DNA of 46,063 bases. Source: an uncultured Gemmatimonadota bacterium (lineage in GTDB: Bacteria > Latescibacterota > UBA2968 > UBA8231). Location: assembly GCA_903893785.1 (NCBI GenBank), contig CAITNQ010000491.1:1-46063 (forward strand), written 5' to 3'. A program made the translations under genes and the position numbers. The notes under the pieces were generated by a model, which worked only from the letters and a program-made list of their open reading frames with translations, ran no database searches and was not told where the DNA came from. Positions 32,640-40,578 of this stretch are shown one piece after another (within the stretch, counting starts at the first letter, position 1; every line of letters begins with the position of its first letter).

Positions 32640-32681
32640 TGCGTGCCGCCGTGCAGCCCCCAGATTGACGCGAACGCGCCC

Positions 32682-34355
32682 ATGGATTTGAGCGTTGTCC
32701 TGCTCAGCTACAACACCCGTGAGTTGACCGAGCAGGCCCTGCGCACGGTCTTCGAGGCGGCGCCCGGGTTGGCGGTCGAGGTGCTCATCGCCGACAACGC
32801 CTCGCGCGATGGCAGCCCGGAGATGATCGCGGCGCGTTTCCCCCGGGCGCGGCTGATCCGCAACGAACGGAACCTGGGCTTCTCGGCCGGCAACAACGTG
32901 GCCCTGCGGCAGGCCGTCGGGCGCTACGTCCTGCTGCTCAACACTGATACCATTGTGCGTCAGGACACCCTGCGGACCCTGGTGGCGTTCATGGACGCCC
33001 ACCCCGACGTGGGCGCCTGCGGCTGCCGGATCCTCAATCCGGACGGCACGCTCCAGCTGGACAGCCGCCGTTCCTTCCCCGCGCCGCTGCCGGCGTTGTG
33101 CAAAATCACCGGCCTGAGTCGCCTGTTCCCCCGCCACCCGGTGATTGGCCGCTACAACCTGACTTTCTTGGACCCGAACGAGACGACCGAGGTGGAGGTG
33201 CTGTCGGGCTCGTGCATGCTGGTCCGCAAAGCGGCCATGGACCAGGTGGGCCTGCTGGACGAAGACTACTTCATGTATGGCGAAGACGTCGACTGGTGCT
33301 ACCGCATCCGCGCGGCCGGTTGGCGTATCTACTACGTCCCCACCACCGAGATCATCCACTTCCGGGGCGAGAGCGGTCGCTCGGCGCGCCTGCGGGTCCA
33401 GTACCGCAAGACAGCGGCCATGTCGATTTTCGTGCGCAAACACATGCGCGCCCGGTTCCGCTTCTTCCCGGTGTGGTTGCTGCACCTGGGTATCGTCATC
33501 CATGGCGCCCTGTCGCTGGCCGCGGCCGCCCTGCGGCGGGCCGCGTTGCCGGCCCTGGACGCCCTGCTGGTGGCCCTGGGCATGCGCCTGGCCCTGGCCA
33601 TCCGCTACCACTCGGACCTGCGTCCGGTCATCGGCGCCGTCGAGAGCCTGGCCAACCGACTGGGCGTGGCCGCACGGCCGACGCACTGGTTGGTGCCGCC
33701 GCCCTACTCCGATACCGAATGGCTGGCCGTCCACTTGGTACCGGTGGTCATCTGGGTCACCGCCATGGCCCTTCTGGGACTGTACCACCGTCGCCGGTTC
33801 TCGCCGGCGTGGGCGGCGGCGGCCGTAGCCCTGGGCTTTGCCGGCGTGGTCACCGTCGTCTTCTTCCTCAAAGCCTATAACTTCTCCCGGTTGGCGGCGG
33901 CGGCGGCCTGGGTCCTCAACACGGCGTTGCTGGCCGGCTGGCGTCTGGGGGTGGCTGCCCTGCGCCGCAGCCGGCGCCCCCGACGGCGTCGCGTCCTGGT
34001 CGTCGGCACCGACGAAGCGGCGCGCGGTTTCGTCGCCGCAGTGGAGCGTGCCGGGGGGACCGCTGGCGAGTTGGTGGGCCTGGTGGCGGCCCTGCCCGAG
34101 GAACGCGGCGCGCTGGTGTCGGGCCGACCCGTAGTCGGGCTGGTCAGCGAGATGACCGAACTGGTGCAGCGGTACCGCATCGACCTGCTGGTGTTCTCAC
34201 CCGCGGCCGTGCCGGCCTCGCTGGAGCAACTGCTTCGGCGCTGGGGCCGGCCCGGGTTGCGCCTGGCGCTCATTCCCGGCCCGGGCGCGGCGGTGGGCGA
34301 GGCAGCCCCGCCGCCGGGCGAACCGCCGCTGATCGAGCTGAACCTTCGTGGCTGA
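32682..34355 (+). CDS. GT2 glycosyltransferase fused to membrane and Rossmann (CoA_binding_3-like) part of a sugar-phosphate transferase
   Basis: A 557-residue protein with an unusual arrangement. Residues 1-260 are a rhamnosyltransferase-type GT2 domain: VVLLSYNTRELTEQAL, ADNASRDGSPE, NERNLGFSAGNN, LLLNTDTIV and GSCMLVRKAAMDQVGLLDEDYFMYGEDVDWCYR (cited as DEDYFMYGEDVDWC). Then follow hydrophobic segments near 265-285 and 345-415, an Arg-rich turn, and a Rossmann-like unit from about 437 (RRVLVVGTDEAARGFVAAV) to the end. It resembles the N-terminal half of WcaJ/WbaP polyprenyl glycosylphosphotransferases. The catalytic phosphotransferase domain of that family is absent; the protein stops after a Pro/Gly-rich tail. 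The ATG 32682 and GTG 32643 are both possible starts and neither has a clear ribosome site. Confidence 0.78.
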   Translation: MDLSVVLLSYNTRELTEQALRTVFEAAPGLAVEVLIADNASRDGSPEMIAARFPRARLIRNERNLGFSAGNNVALRQAVGRYVLLLNTDTIVRQDTLRTLVAFMDAHPDVGACGCRILNPDGTLQLDSRRSFPAPLPALCKITGLSRLFPRHPVIGRYNLTFLDPNETTEVEVLSGSCMLVRKAAMDQVGLLDEDYFMYGEDVDWCYRIRAAGWRIYYVPTTEIIHFRGESGRSARLRVQYRKTAAMSIFVRKHMRARFRFFPVWLLHLGIVIHGALSLAAAALRRAALPALDALLVALGMRLALAIRYHSDLRPVIGAVESLANRLGVAARPTHWLVPPPYSDTEWLAVHLVPVVIWVTAMALLGLYHRRRFSPAWAAAAVALGFAGVVTVVFFLKAYNFSRLAAAAAWVLNTALLAGWRLGVAALRRSRRPRRRRVLVVGTDEAARGFVAAVERAGGTAGELVGLVAALPEERGALVSGRPVVGLVSEMTELVQRYRIDLLVFSPAAVPASLEQLLRRWGRPGLRLALIPGPGAAVGEAAPPPGEPPLIELNLRG

Positions 34356-34502
34356 GGCCGGGGTGTGGGCCCGGCTTGGCCCCAGACCTGGCGCCCGGAT
34401 CGCCTGTCTTGATACGGCCCCGTCTTTCCCCGATGTTATGCCGTCCCTGGTCCATACCCCGAATGCTGGTCGGTCCGCGGCGGCCGCCACGGCGGAATCC
34501 GG

Positions 34503-36287
34503 ATGAACGCGAAGCGCTGGCTGGTAGTGATTGTCGTCGCCCTGGCCTCCCTGTCGGTCCTCGGTTCGCAGCAGGGGCCAGCGGACGGGGCACGCGCCAA
34601 CCTCAAACTGGTTTTCGAGGTCCGCGACCGGATTCACTGCGATTACGTTGAGGAGGTGGACAGCCTCAGGGTGATCGATGGCGCCGTCGATGGGCTCGCG
34701 GCGGCGCTGCCGGAGGGTGAGAATCTCTATATCAGCCCCCGCGAGATGGCCGAAGTGGGCAGCCCGGCCCCGGCCGAGCGCCTCGACGATCGGGGCCAGG
34801 TAGCCCTGTTGGCCGAAGCGTTCGGGCGCATCTCGAAGGAGTACGTCCGCTCTGTGGGGGCAGATACCCTAGCCCGCGGCATGGTCGAGGGCATGCTGTC
34901 GTCGCTCGACCCGCACTCCAGCTACCTTGACCCGGCTGAGCGCGAAGAGATGGTGGAGCGCTTCCGCGGCGACTTTGAGGGCATCGGGATCTACTTCGAG
35001 ATCCGCCAGGGGCGCCTGATGGTCATCTCGCCCATCGTCGGCTCGCCGTCCGAAGGCAAGCTGCGTGCCGGCGACGAGATCATCGAGATCGAGGGCGTGC
35101 CCACCGACGGCATCACCAACGAGCAGGTAATGAAGAAGCTGCGCGGCCCCAAGGGTTCCTCGGTCCGCGTGACCGTGGCCCGCCAGGGCCGTGATGAGCC
35201 GTTGGCGGTGACGATCCGGCGCGATCGCATCGAGGTGCGCAGTGTGCCCTATGCCTTCATGCTGGCGCCTGAAGTCGGCTACGTGCGTATCGCCCGGTTT
35301 GCCGAGACCACGGCGCAGGAGTTGGGCGAGGACCTGGCTCGGTTGCGCTCTGAGGGCGCCCGCCGGCTGCTGCTTGACTTGCGCGACAACGGCGGCGGCC
35401 TGCTCGACCAGGCAGTGGAGGTGGCCGACTTCTTCCTGGACGCCGACGAGTTGATCGTCTATACCCAAGGCCGGGCGGCGCGTTCGCGCCAGGAATACCG
35501 CGACACCACGCCGCTGGAGAACCCGCCTCTGTCGGTCATTGTGGTCATCGACCATGGCAGCGCCAGCGCATCGGAGATTGTCGCCGGTGCCATCCAGGAT
35601 CAGGACCGCGGCCTGGTGGTAGGCCAGACCAGTTTCGGCAAGGGCCTGGTGCAGGAGCAGTACCCGCTGACCAGCAACGGCGGCCTGTTGCTGCTCACCG
35701 TGGCGCGTTACTACACGCCGGTGGGACGCCTGATCCAGCGGCCATTCACCGGCGACCTGCAGGCCTACGTGCACCAAGGGGTGGATAGCCTTGACCCCAA
35801 CGCTGTCGACAGCCTGCGGGCCGCGGGCGCGGTGTTTCACACCACACTTGGGCGGCCGGTCTACGGCGCCGGCGGCATCACGCCCGACGTGTCCCTGCCC
35901 GACCCCGAGTTCTCCGAGTTCGAGCAGCGCGTCTTTGCCGAGGGTGCCCTGGCCGACTTCTGCAGCCAGGCAGTGGGCAAGGGCCAGGTCCCGGCCATGC
36001 CCTTCGCCGCCTACGCGGCCACGTGGCAGGTGCCCGATTCGCTGTTGGCCGCCTTTGGCCGGGCCCTGGCGGCGCGGGGTGTGGCCGCCGGCCCGGACGC
36101 CATGGCGGCACACCGAGCCTTTCTGCAAACGCAGTTGAAGGCGGGTTTCGCGCGCGTTCTGTGGAGCGACCAGGCGGCGTACCAGATCAGCCTGCAGGCC
36201 GATACTCAGATCCAGGCAGCGGCCCGCCTGTTCGACCGTGCGGACCAGCTGCAGGCGGCTCGAGCGCAGGCGACCAGCAAGCGTTGA
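34503..36287 (+). CDS. S41-family C-terminal processing peptidase (CtpA/Prc type)
   Basis: A 594-residue exported serine protease with a PDZ domain. The N-terminus (MNAKRWLVVIVVALASLSVLG) has Lys/Arg followed by a hydrophobic stretch, a signal peptide or anchor. SLDPHSSYLDP at about 138-148 precedes the PDZ domain (about 155-240, FEGIGIYFE...AGDEIIEIEG). The catalytic Ser355 lies in GSASASEI and Lys380 in SFGKG, 25 residues apart as in the Prc/Tsp family. The C-terminal ~120 residues form an extra helical region. It would trim C-termini of periplasmic proteins. FtsX- and LolD-type genes follow, so it may process an envelope protein handled by that ABC system. The ATG 34503 has only a weak GGAA site. 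Confidence 0.92.
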   Translation: MNAKRWLVVIVVALASLSVLGSQQGPADGARANLKLVFEVRDRIHCDYVEEVDSLRVIDGAVDGLAAALPEGENLYISPREMAEVGSPAPAERLDDRGQVALLAEAFGRISKEYVRSVGADTLARGMVEGMLSSLDPHSSYLDPAEREEMVERFRGDFEGIGIYFEIRQGRLMVISPIVGSPSEGKLRAGDEIIEIEGVPTDGITNEQVMKKLRGPKGSSVRVTVARQGRDEPLAVTIRRDRIEVRSVPYAFMLAPEVGYVRIARFAETTAQELGEDLARLRSEGARRLLLDLRDNGGGLLDQAVEVADFFLDADELIVYTQGRAARSRQEYRDTTPLENPPLSVIVVIDHGSASASEIVAGAIQDQDRGLVVGQTSFGKGLVQEQYPLTSNGGLLLLTVARYYTPVGRLIQRPFTGDLQAYVHQGVDSLDPNAVDSLRAAGAVFHTTLGRPVYGAGGITPDVSLPDPEFSEFEQRVFAEGALADFCSQAVGKGQVPAMPFAAYAATWQVPDSLLAAFGRALAARGVAAGPDAMAAHRAFLQTQLKAGFARVLWSDQAAYQISLQADTQIQAAARLFDRADQLQAARAQATSKR

Positions 36288-36338
36288 TGCGCCACCAGCG
36301 GGTGGTCATCGTGAATGCGTCAAGGAGGTAGCAGACCC

Positions 36339-37040
36339 ATGGCCCAGACGCGCCTCGCCGGCGGACGTGAGATCGTCCTGCCCCTGAGCAAAGCGGTGGA
36401 GATCAGCCTGCGCAGCCTGAAGATCCGCTTCGGCCGCTCCCTGATAACCACCAGCGGCGTTATTCTTGCCATCGCCTTCCTGATGTCGGTGTGGAGCGGC
36501 AATGAACTGACCAAGAGCCTGCGGCAGAGCAACCGCAGCGAGGTGAACCTGCTGCTGCAGAAGAAGGGGATCGAAACGCTGGCGGCCGAGGGCGGGCAGC
36601 TCAGTGAGGAATCCCGGGCGCGCATGTCCGAGGAGTCCTCCAAGCAGACCTGGCTGATCAGCCTGTCATTGCTGGTGTGCGTCGTGGGCATCGCCAATGC
36701 CATGCTGATGTCAGTGACCGAGCGTTTCCGCGAGATCGGCACCATGAAGTGCCTGGGGGCGCTCGATTCCTTCATCGTCAAGCTGTTCCTGCTGGAGTCG
36801 ACTTTCCAGGGAAGCGCCGGTACGCTTCTGGGGATCGTCATCGGCTTCCTGTTGACGCTGGTCCTCGCTCTGGTGGACTACGGTGGTTTCGTCTTCACCT
36901 ACTTCCCGACCGGCGGCATGCTCAAGTCGGCGGCGGCGGCCATGGTTGTCGGCACCCTGCTGTCGCTGGTAGGCGCCATGCTGCCGGCGTACCGGGCGGC
37001 CAAGATGGAGCCGGTGGAAGCCATGCGGTCAGATAGCTGA
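36339..37040 (+). CDS. FtsX-like (MacB/LolC-type) ABC transporter permease, minimal form
   Basis: A 233-residue inner-membrane protein with four predicted transmembrane segments (about 40-55, 112-130, 158-178 and 200-220). The C-terminal FtsX domain is recognised by NAMLMSVTERFREIGTMKCLGALDSFIVKLFLLES (cited as ERFREIGTMKCLGA), with the coupling-helix sequence before the second segment, and by the final PAYRAAKMEPVEAMR. Typical MacB/LolC permeases have ~400 residues with a large periplasmic domain after the first segment; here only about 55 residues separate segments 1 and 2, so that domain is missing. AAGGAGGT (36322-36329) precedes ATG 36339. It pairs with the ATPase encoded 40 bases downstream in mechanotransmission or lipoprotein release. 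Confidence 0.85.
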   Translation: MAQTRLAGGREIVLPLSKAVEISLRSLKIRFGRSLITTSGVILAIAFLMSVWSGNELTKSLRQSNRSEVNLLLQKKGIETLAAEGGQLSEESRARMSEESSKQTWLISLSLLVCVVGIANAMLMSVTERFREIGTMKCLGALDSFIVKLFLLESTFQGSAGTLLGIVIGFLLTLVLALVDYGGFVFTYFPTGGMLKSAAAAMVVGTLLSLVGAMLPAYRAAKMEPVEAMRSDS

Positions 37041-37080
37041 ACCGTTGCCACGCCCAGACTGAAAGAGGAGAAGCGTCCCC

Positions 37081-37869
37081 ATGAGCGAACCGCAGGGACA
37101 GGCGGCCCAGGGCGCCGTGGCCACGGGCGAAGACGAGCGTCGCACTGTCGTCCGCACCCAGAAGGTCAAGAAGATCTACGTGATGGGTGGGATCGAGGTG
37201 CATGCATTGCGCGGTGTCGACGTGGAGATCTACGCCGGGGAGTACCTGTCGATCATGGGCCCTTCTGGCTCCGGCAAGAGCACCTTCTTCAACATGGTGG
37301 GCGGCCTCGACAAGCCCAGCGAAGGCAAGGTGTACATCGACGAGGTGGATGTTGCGCAGTTGGACGCCTATGAACTGGCCTGGCTGCGTTGCCGCAAGAT
37401 CGGCTACATCTTCCAGTCGTTCAACCTCATTCCGGTGATGACTGCGCTCGAGAACGTGACCCTGCCGATGGTGTTCGCCGGGCTCACCAGTGACGAGGCC
37501 CGCGAGAAGGGCATGGGGCTGCTCAAGAAGGTTGGGCTGCAGGAACGCCACTCGCACAAACCCTATGAACTCTCCGGTGGTCAGCAGCAGCGCGTTGCGG
37601 TGGCCCGGGCGCTGGCCAATGATCCCGCTGTGGTGCTAGCCGACGAGCCGACCGCCAACCTGGACCTGCGCACCGGTACCGAGATCATCGAGCTGCTCAA
37701 GGAGATGAACGCCACCTCGGGCGTGACCGTGATCTCTGCCACCCACGACCACAAGATGCTCAGTGTTTCCGACCGGGTGGTATGGATTCTCGATGGCCGG
37801 GTGGATCGCATTGCCCACCGGAGCGACTTGGACATCGAGGTCACGCAGGTCGGCGGCGAGGCACACTGA
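37081..37869 (+). CDS. ABC transporter ATP-binding protein, LolD/MacB type
   Basis: A 262-residue ATPase that energises the FtsX-type permease encoded just upstream. Walker A GPSGSGKST is near residue 60, the Q-loop IFQSFNLIPVMTALENV near 113, the signature LSGGQQQR near 161, Walker B VVLADEPT near 182 and the switch His in SATHDH near 220. The N-terminal ~25 residues are a charged extension. The LolD/MacB/FtsE subfamily is indicated by the GGLDKPSEG and FNLIPVMTALENV segments. It is a cytoplasmic protein bound to the membrane. GAGGAG precedes ATG 37081. No third component such as a MacA-like adaptor is nearby. Confidence 0.92.
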   Translation: MSEPQGQAAQGAVATGEDERRTVVRTQKVKKIYVMGGIEVHALRGVDVEIYAGEYLSIMGPSGSGKSTFFNMVGGLDKPSEGKVYIDEVDVAQLDAYELAWLRCRKIGYIFQSFNLIPVMTALENVTLPMVFAGLTSDEAREKGMGLLKKVGLQERHSHKPYELSGGQQQRVAVARALANDPAVVLADEPTANLDLRTGTEIIELLKEMNATSGVTVISATHDHKMLSVSDRVVWILDGRVDRIAHRSDLDIEVTQVGGEAH

Positions 37870-38099
37870 CCGGGGCCACGCCCGGCAATTCGCGCCGCAG
37901 CCCCAGTGCCAACCGCATCGACTCAGGACGGGCGTTCAGGCGGCATGGTTAGGGGGGCGCTCAGGCGCCGGCGGAGCGCCTTGACGGGCGCTCCACGCGG
38001 CGGGCAACGCTGTTCCCCTGGGCCAACCGCAGCCACTTGGGCCGGCCGCGCCGTGCCAGGGTTGACCATCCGAGGGTGGACCGGCTGGCAGCGCGGATC
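37870..38099. other. Intergenic region with alternative hairpins between ABC genes and trp promoter
   Basis: No gene is visible. A GAGCGCC at 37974-37980 can pair with GGCGCTC either upstream (37956-37962) or downstream (37987-37993), giving two exclusive 7-bp hairpins. Neither has a T-tract. They probably serve to end the FtsX/LolD transcript before the trp promoter at 38100. Confidence 0.45.
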
Positions 38100-38127
38100 T
38101 TGACACGACCGTGGTCAGCCGTATTTT
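38100..38127 (+). promoter_or_regulatory. Predicted sigma-70-type promoter of the trp/tyr operon
   Basis: A perfect TTGACA (38100-38105) and TATTTT (38122-38127) are 16 bases apart, placing the transcript start near 38134. That leaves a leader of about 38 bases before the trpL start codon at 38172. The same hexamer pair occurs ahead of the DUF4954 gene. Confidence 0.7.
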
Positions 38128-38171
38128 AGGGCCGGTCGAGACTCCTTTGACGCATTGACCGAGGTCGCCCC

Positions 38172-38270
38172 ATGCGCACCCATCGCCCAGGCCTGCAGCG
38201 GCTTTACTGGCGGGGTTATTGGCGTTACACACTGGACAGGTACGGGTGCGTCCTCAGCAGCGATAGATAG
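38172..38270 (+). CDS. trpL: trp operon leader peptide, Trp- and Tyr-rich
   Basis: A 32-codon ORF from ATG 38172 to TAG 38268-38270, with GAGG at 38161-38164 seven bases upstream. Residues 12-24 contain two Trp (13 and 17) and four Tyr (12, 16, 19 and 24), six aromatic codons in thirteen, which is far above chance. It lies between a strong promoter and a T6 terminator that precedes trpEG. Its first codons (CGCACCC at 38175-38181) pair with codons 25-27 (GGGTGCG at 38244-38250), and the latter also pair with the terminator's 5' arm. These are the features of a classical ribosome-mediated attenuation leader. Unlike the enteric or rhizobial leaders with consecutive Trp, the Trp codons are separated by three residues and interleaved with Tyr. 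Translation is inferred. Confidence 0.8.
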   Translation: MRTHRPGLQRLYWRGYWRYTLDRYGCVLSSDR

Positions 38271-38312
38271 ACTGGCCCCAGGCCAATCGCTACGACAACC
38301 GCGGACGCGACC
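38244..38312 (+). promoter_or_regulatory. Antiterminator helix and competing 1:2 helix of the trp attenuator
   Basis: Segment 2 (38245-38253) pairs with segment 3 (38303-38312) over nine base pairs with one bulged G at 38309, forming an antiterminator that removes the 5' arm of the terminator. The same segment pairs with the leader start (38175-38181 with 38244-38250, seven perfect pairs), which would release the terminator when the leader is not translated. A ribosome stalled on Trp17 or Tyr19 (38220-38228) would leave segment 2 free. One finishing at the stop (38268) would cover it. Confidence 0.75.
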
Positions 38313-38329
38313 AGCGTCGGCGGTTTTTT
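38299..38329 (+). terminator. trp attenuator terminator
   Basis: A 10-position stem (38299-38308 with 38314-38323) with a single G-G mismatch and a five-base GACCA loop is followed by six T (38324-38329). It lies 37 bases before the trpEG start codon and 28 bases after the leader peptide stop, the expected position for an attenuator. Confidence 0.88.
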
Positions 38330-38366
38330 CGTGACCGGTGCCGGATCGCAGCAGAAAGGGATCTAC

Positions 38367-40568
38367 ATGGCCCGCCGGCGAGCGCAGGAGCTCAAAGCCG
38401 AGATCTTCAAAACCCAAGGGGGCATCGACGTCTTCCGGACCATCGAGGACCTGTCTTCGGACGAGCCTCTGGCCGAGATCCTGGCGGGCATCGACACTCA
38501 TCCGGGGGCGGTCTTTGCCAGTGGTTACGAATACCCGGGGCGGTACAGCCGGTGGGACATCGGTTTTGTCGACCCGCCGCTGGAGCTGGTAGCCACCGGA
38601 CGACGCTTCGCGCTGCGCCCCCTCAACCCGCGCGGTGCACCCCTGGTGCAGTTGCTGCGCTGGGGGCTCGTCGGCGACGAGCAGTTGCTGGCGCTGGAAC
38701 AGCAGGGCGATGCGGTCGTGGGCGAGGTGCGGCCCATGGGACAAGGCTTCCGCGAAGAGGACCGCAGCAAGCAGCCGACCATCTTCAGTGTGTTGCGCGC
38801 GGTGATGCGCCAGATGCGCACCGACCGCGACCCGCACCTGGGTTTCTACGGCGCCTTCGGGTACGATCTCGTCTTCCAGTTCGAGCCCATCGAGCTGCGC
38901 CATGCCCGTGACGGGCAACCGGATCTGCACCTTTTCCTGCCCGACGAACTGGTGATCGTCGATCACCGCAAGGAACAGGCCAGCCGTTGCCGCTACGACT
39001 TTACCGGCCACGGCGGTTCCACGGTCGACCTGCCGCGGGGCGGTGTCGCTCGGCCTCCGCGGCGTGGTGTCGCCTCGCCGGTGGTCAGTGACCACGCGCC
39101 GGGCGAGTATGCCGATAAGGTTCGCCAGATCATCGCCGGGGCCGGCCAAGGGGATTTCTTCGAGGTAGTACTCAGCCAGGTGCTGCGGGCCGGCTACCCG
39201 GGCACCCCCAGCGAGCTGTTCGAGCGTATCCGGCGGGCCAACCCGAGCCCTTACGAGTTCGTGATCAACCTGGGTCACGAGCAGCTCGTGGGCGCCTCGC
39301 CCGAGATGTTCGTCCGGGTCGAGGGCCAGACCGTGGAGACCTGCCCGATCTCCGGCACTATTCGCCGGGGCGCCACGCCCATTGAAGATGCCGACCGGAT
39401 CCTGGAACTGCTCAATTCCAGCAAAGACCTGGCCGAGTTGACCATGTGCACGGACGTGGACCGCAACGACAAAGCCCGGGTGTGCAAGGCCGGCACCGTG
39501 CGGGTGATCGGGCGCCGGCTGATCGAGACGTACTCGCGCCTGATCCACACCGTCGACCACGTTGTGGGCGAGCTACGCGACGGGTGCGATGCTTTCGATG
39601 CCCTGCTGTCGCACCTGTGGGCCTGCACCTTGACCGGGGCGCCCAAGCCGGCTGCCATGCAGCGTATCGAGGACCTGGAAAACTCCGCGCGCCGCTGGTA
39701 CGGCGGCTGCGTCGGCATGGTGCTGTTCAACGGCGACCTGAACACCGGCATCACCATTCGCACCGTGCACCTGGAGCAGGGCCAGGCCTCGGTGCGGGTC
39801 GGCGCCACGCTGCTGTACGACTCGGACCCGCCGAGCGAGGAAATCGAAACACGGACCAAGGCCGAGGCTTTCGTTCAAGCCGTCGTGGGGCCTGCGGACG
39901 AGGCGCCGGCCGCCCCCATCGCGGCTGCCACTGGCGTGGGTCGACGAGTGCTCTTCGTCGACAACCGCGACTCCTTTGTCCATAACCTCGGCGACTACGT
40001 CCGGCAGACGGGAGCCGAGGTGGTCACCGTGCGCGCCGGGTTTGCTCCCTCGCTGCTGACCGAACTGGCGCCCGACCTGGTGTTCATCTCGCCCGGGCCG
40101 GGCACGCCCCGGGATTTCGGTGTGCCCGACCTGGTGCAGCGTTGCGTGGCGCTGGGACTGCCCGTGTTCGGCGTGTGTCTGGGTTTGCAGGGCATTGTCG
40201 AGGCCTTCGGCGGCGAACTGGGTGTGTTGGATCGCCCCGTGCACGGACGTAGTTCGCTGATCCGTTGCCGTGCCGAGGGGTTGTTCGCCGGGTTCCCGCC
40301 CGTGTTCACCGCCGGCCGCTATCACTCGCTGTTCGCTCGCCCCGAGAGGCTGCCTGCCTGTCTGGACGTTCTGGCCCGCACCGATGACGGTGTGATCATG
40401 GCGGTCGAGCATCGCGAGCTGCCCGTGGCCGCAGTGCAGTTCCACCCGGAATCGATCCTGACCCTGGGGCGCGGGTTGGGCCTGCGCCTGATCGCCCAGG
40501 CGGTGGAACGCCTGGCCGGCCGCGGCGCCGCGGCACCCACGGCGGGCCCAGCCGCCCCATTGAGCTGA
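38367..40568 (+). CDS. trpEG: Fused anthranilate synthase TrpE-TrpG
   Basis: Makes anthranilate from chorismate and glutamine, the first committed step to tryptophan, as a single 733-residue chain. Residues 1-~510 are the TrpE part, with the N-terminal GYEYPGRYSRWDIGFVDPP segment that closely recalls rhizobial TrpE(G), and the chorismate-binding blocks FEVVLSQ, SPEMFVRVEG, CPISGTIRRG, DLAELTMCTDVDRND and RTKAEAF. After a short Ala/Pro linker, the TrpG part begins at RRVLFVDNRDSFVHN, with nucleophile Cys in VFGVCLGLQG and the QFHPES His/Glu. Length matches rhizobial fusions (about 729). The ATG 38367 has AGAAAGGG upstream; GTG 38331 is unlikely because it sits against the terminator T-tract. 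Expression is predicted to be set by the attenuator directly upstream. Confidence 0.95.
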   Translation: MARRRAQELKAEIFKTQGGIDVFRTIEDLSSDEPLAEILAGIDTHPGAVFASGYEYPGRYSRWDIGFVDPPLELVATGRRFALRPLNPRGAPLVQLLRWGLVGDEQLLALEQQGDAVVGEVRPMGQGFREEDRSKQPTIFSVLRAVMRQMRTDRDPHLGFYGAFGYDLVFQFEPIELRHARDGQPDLHLFLPDELVIVDHRKEQASRCRYDFTGHGGSTVDLPRGGVARPPRRGVASPVVSDHAPGEYADKVRQIIAGAGQGDFFEVVLSQVLRAGYPGTPSELFERIRRANPSPYEFVINLGHEQLVGASPEMFVRVEGQTVETCPISGTIRRGATPIEDADRILELLNSSKDLAELTMCTDVDRNDKARVCKAGTVRVIGRRLIETYSRLIHTVDHVVGELRDGCDAFDALLSHLWACTLTGAPKPAAMQRIEDLENSARRWYGGCVGMVLFNGDLNTGITIRTVHLEQGQASVRVGATLLYDSDPPSEEIETRTKAEAFVQAVVGPADEAPAAPIAAATGVGRRVLFVDNRDSFVHNLGDYVRQTGAEVVTVRAGFAPSLLTELAPDLVFISPGPGTPRDFGVPDLVQRCVALGLPVFGVCLGLQGIVEAFGGELGVLDRPVHGRSSLIRCRAEGLFAGFPPVFTAGRYHSLFARPERLPACLDVLARTDDGVIMAVEHRELPVAAVQFHPESILTLGRGLGLRLIAQAVERLAGRGAAAPTAGPAAPLS

Positions 40569-40578
40569 GGAGACGGCG

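Noticed and set aside
38331..38366. GTG 38331 as the trpEG start
   Set aside because: It lies directly against the terminator T-tract with no ribosome site. ATG 38367 has AGAAAGGG at the right distance and fits the family N-terminus.
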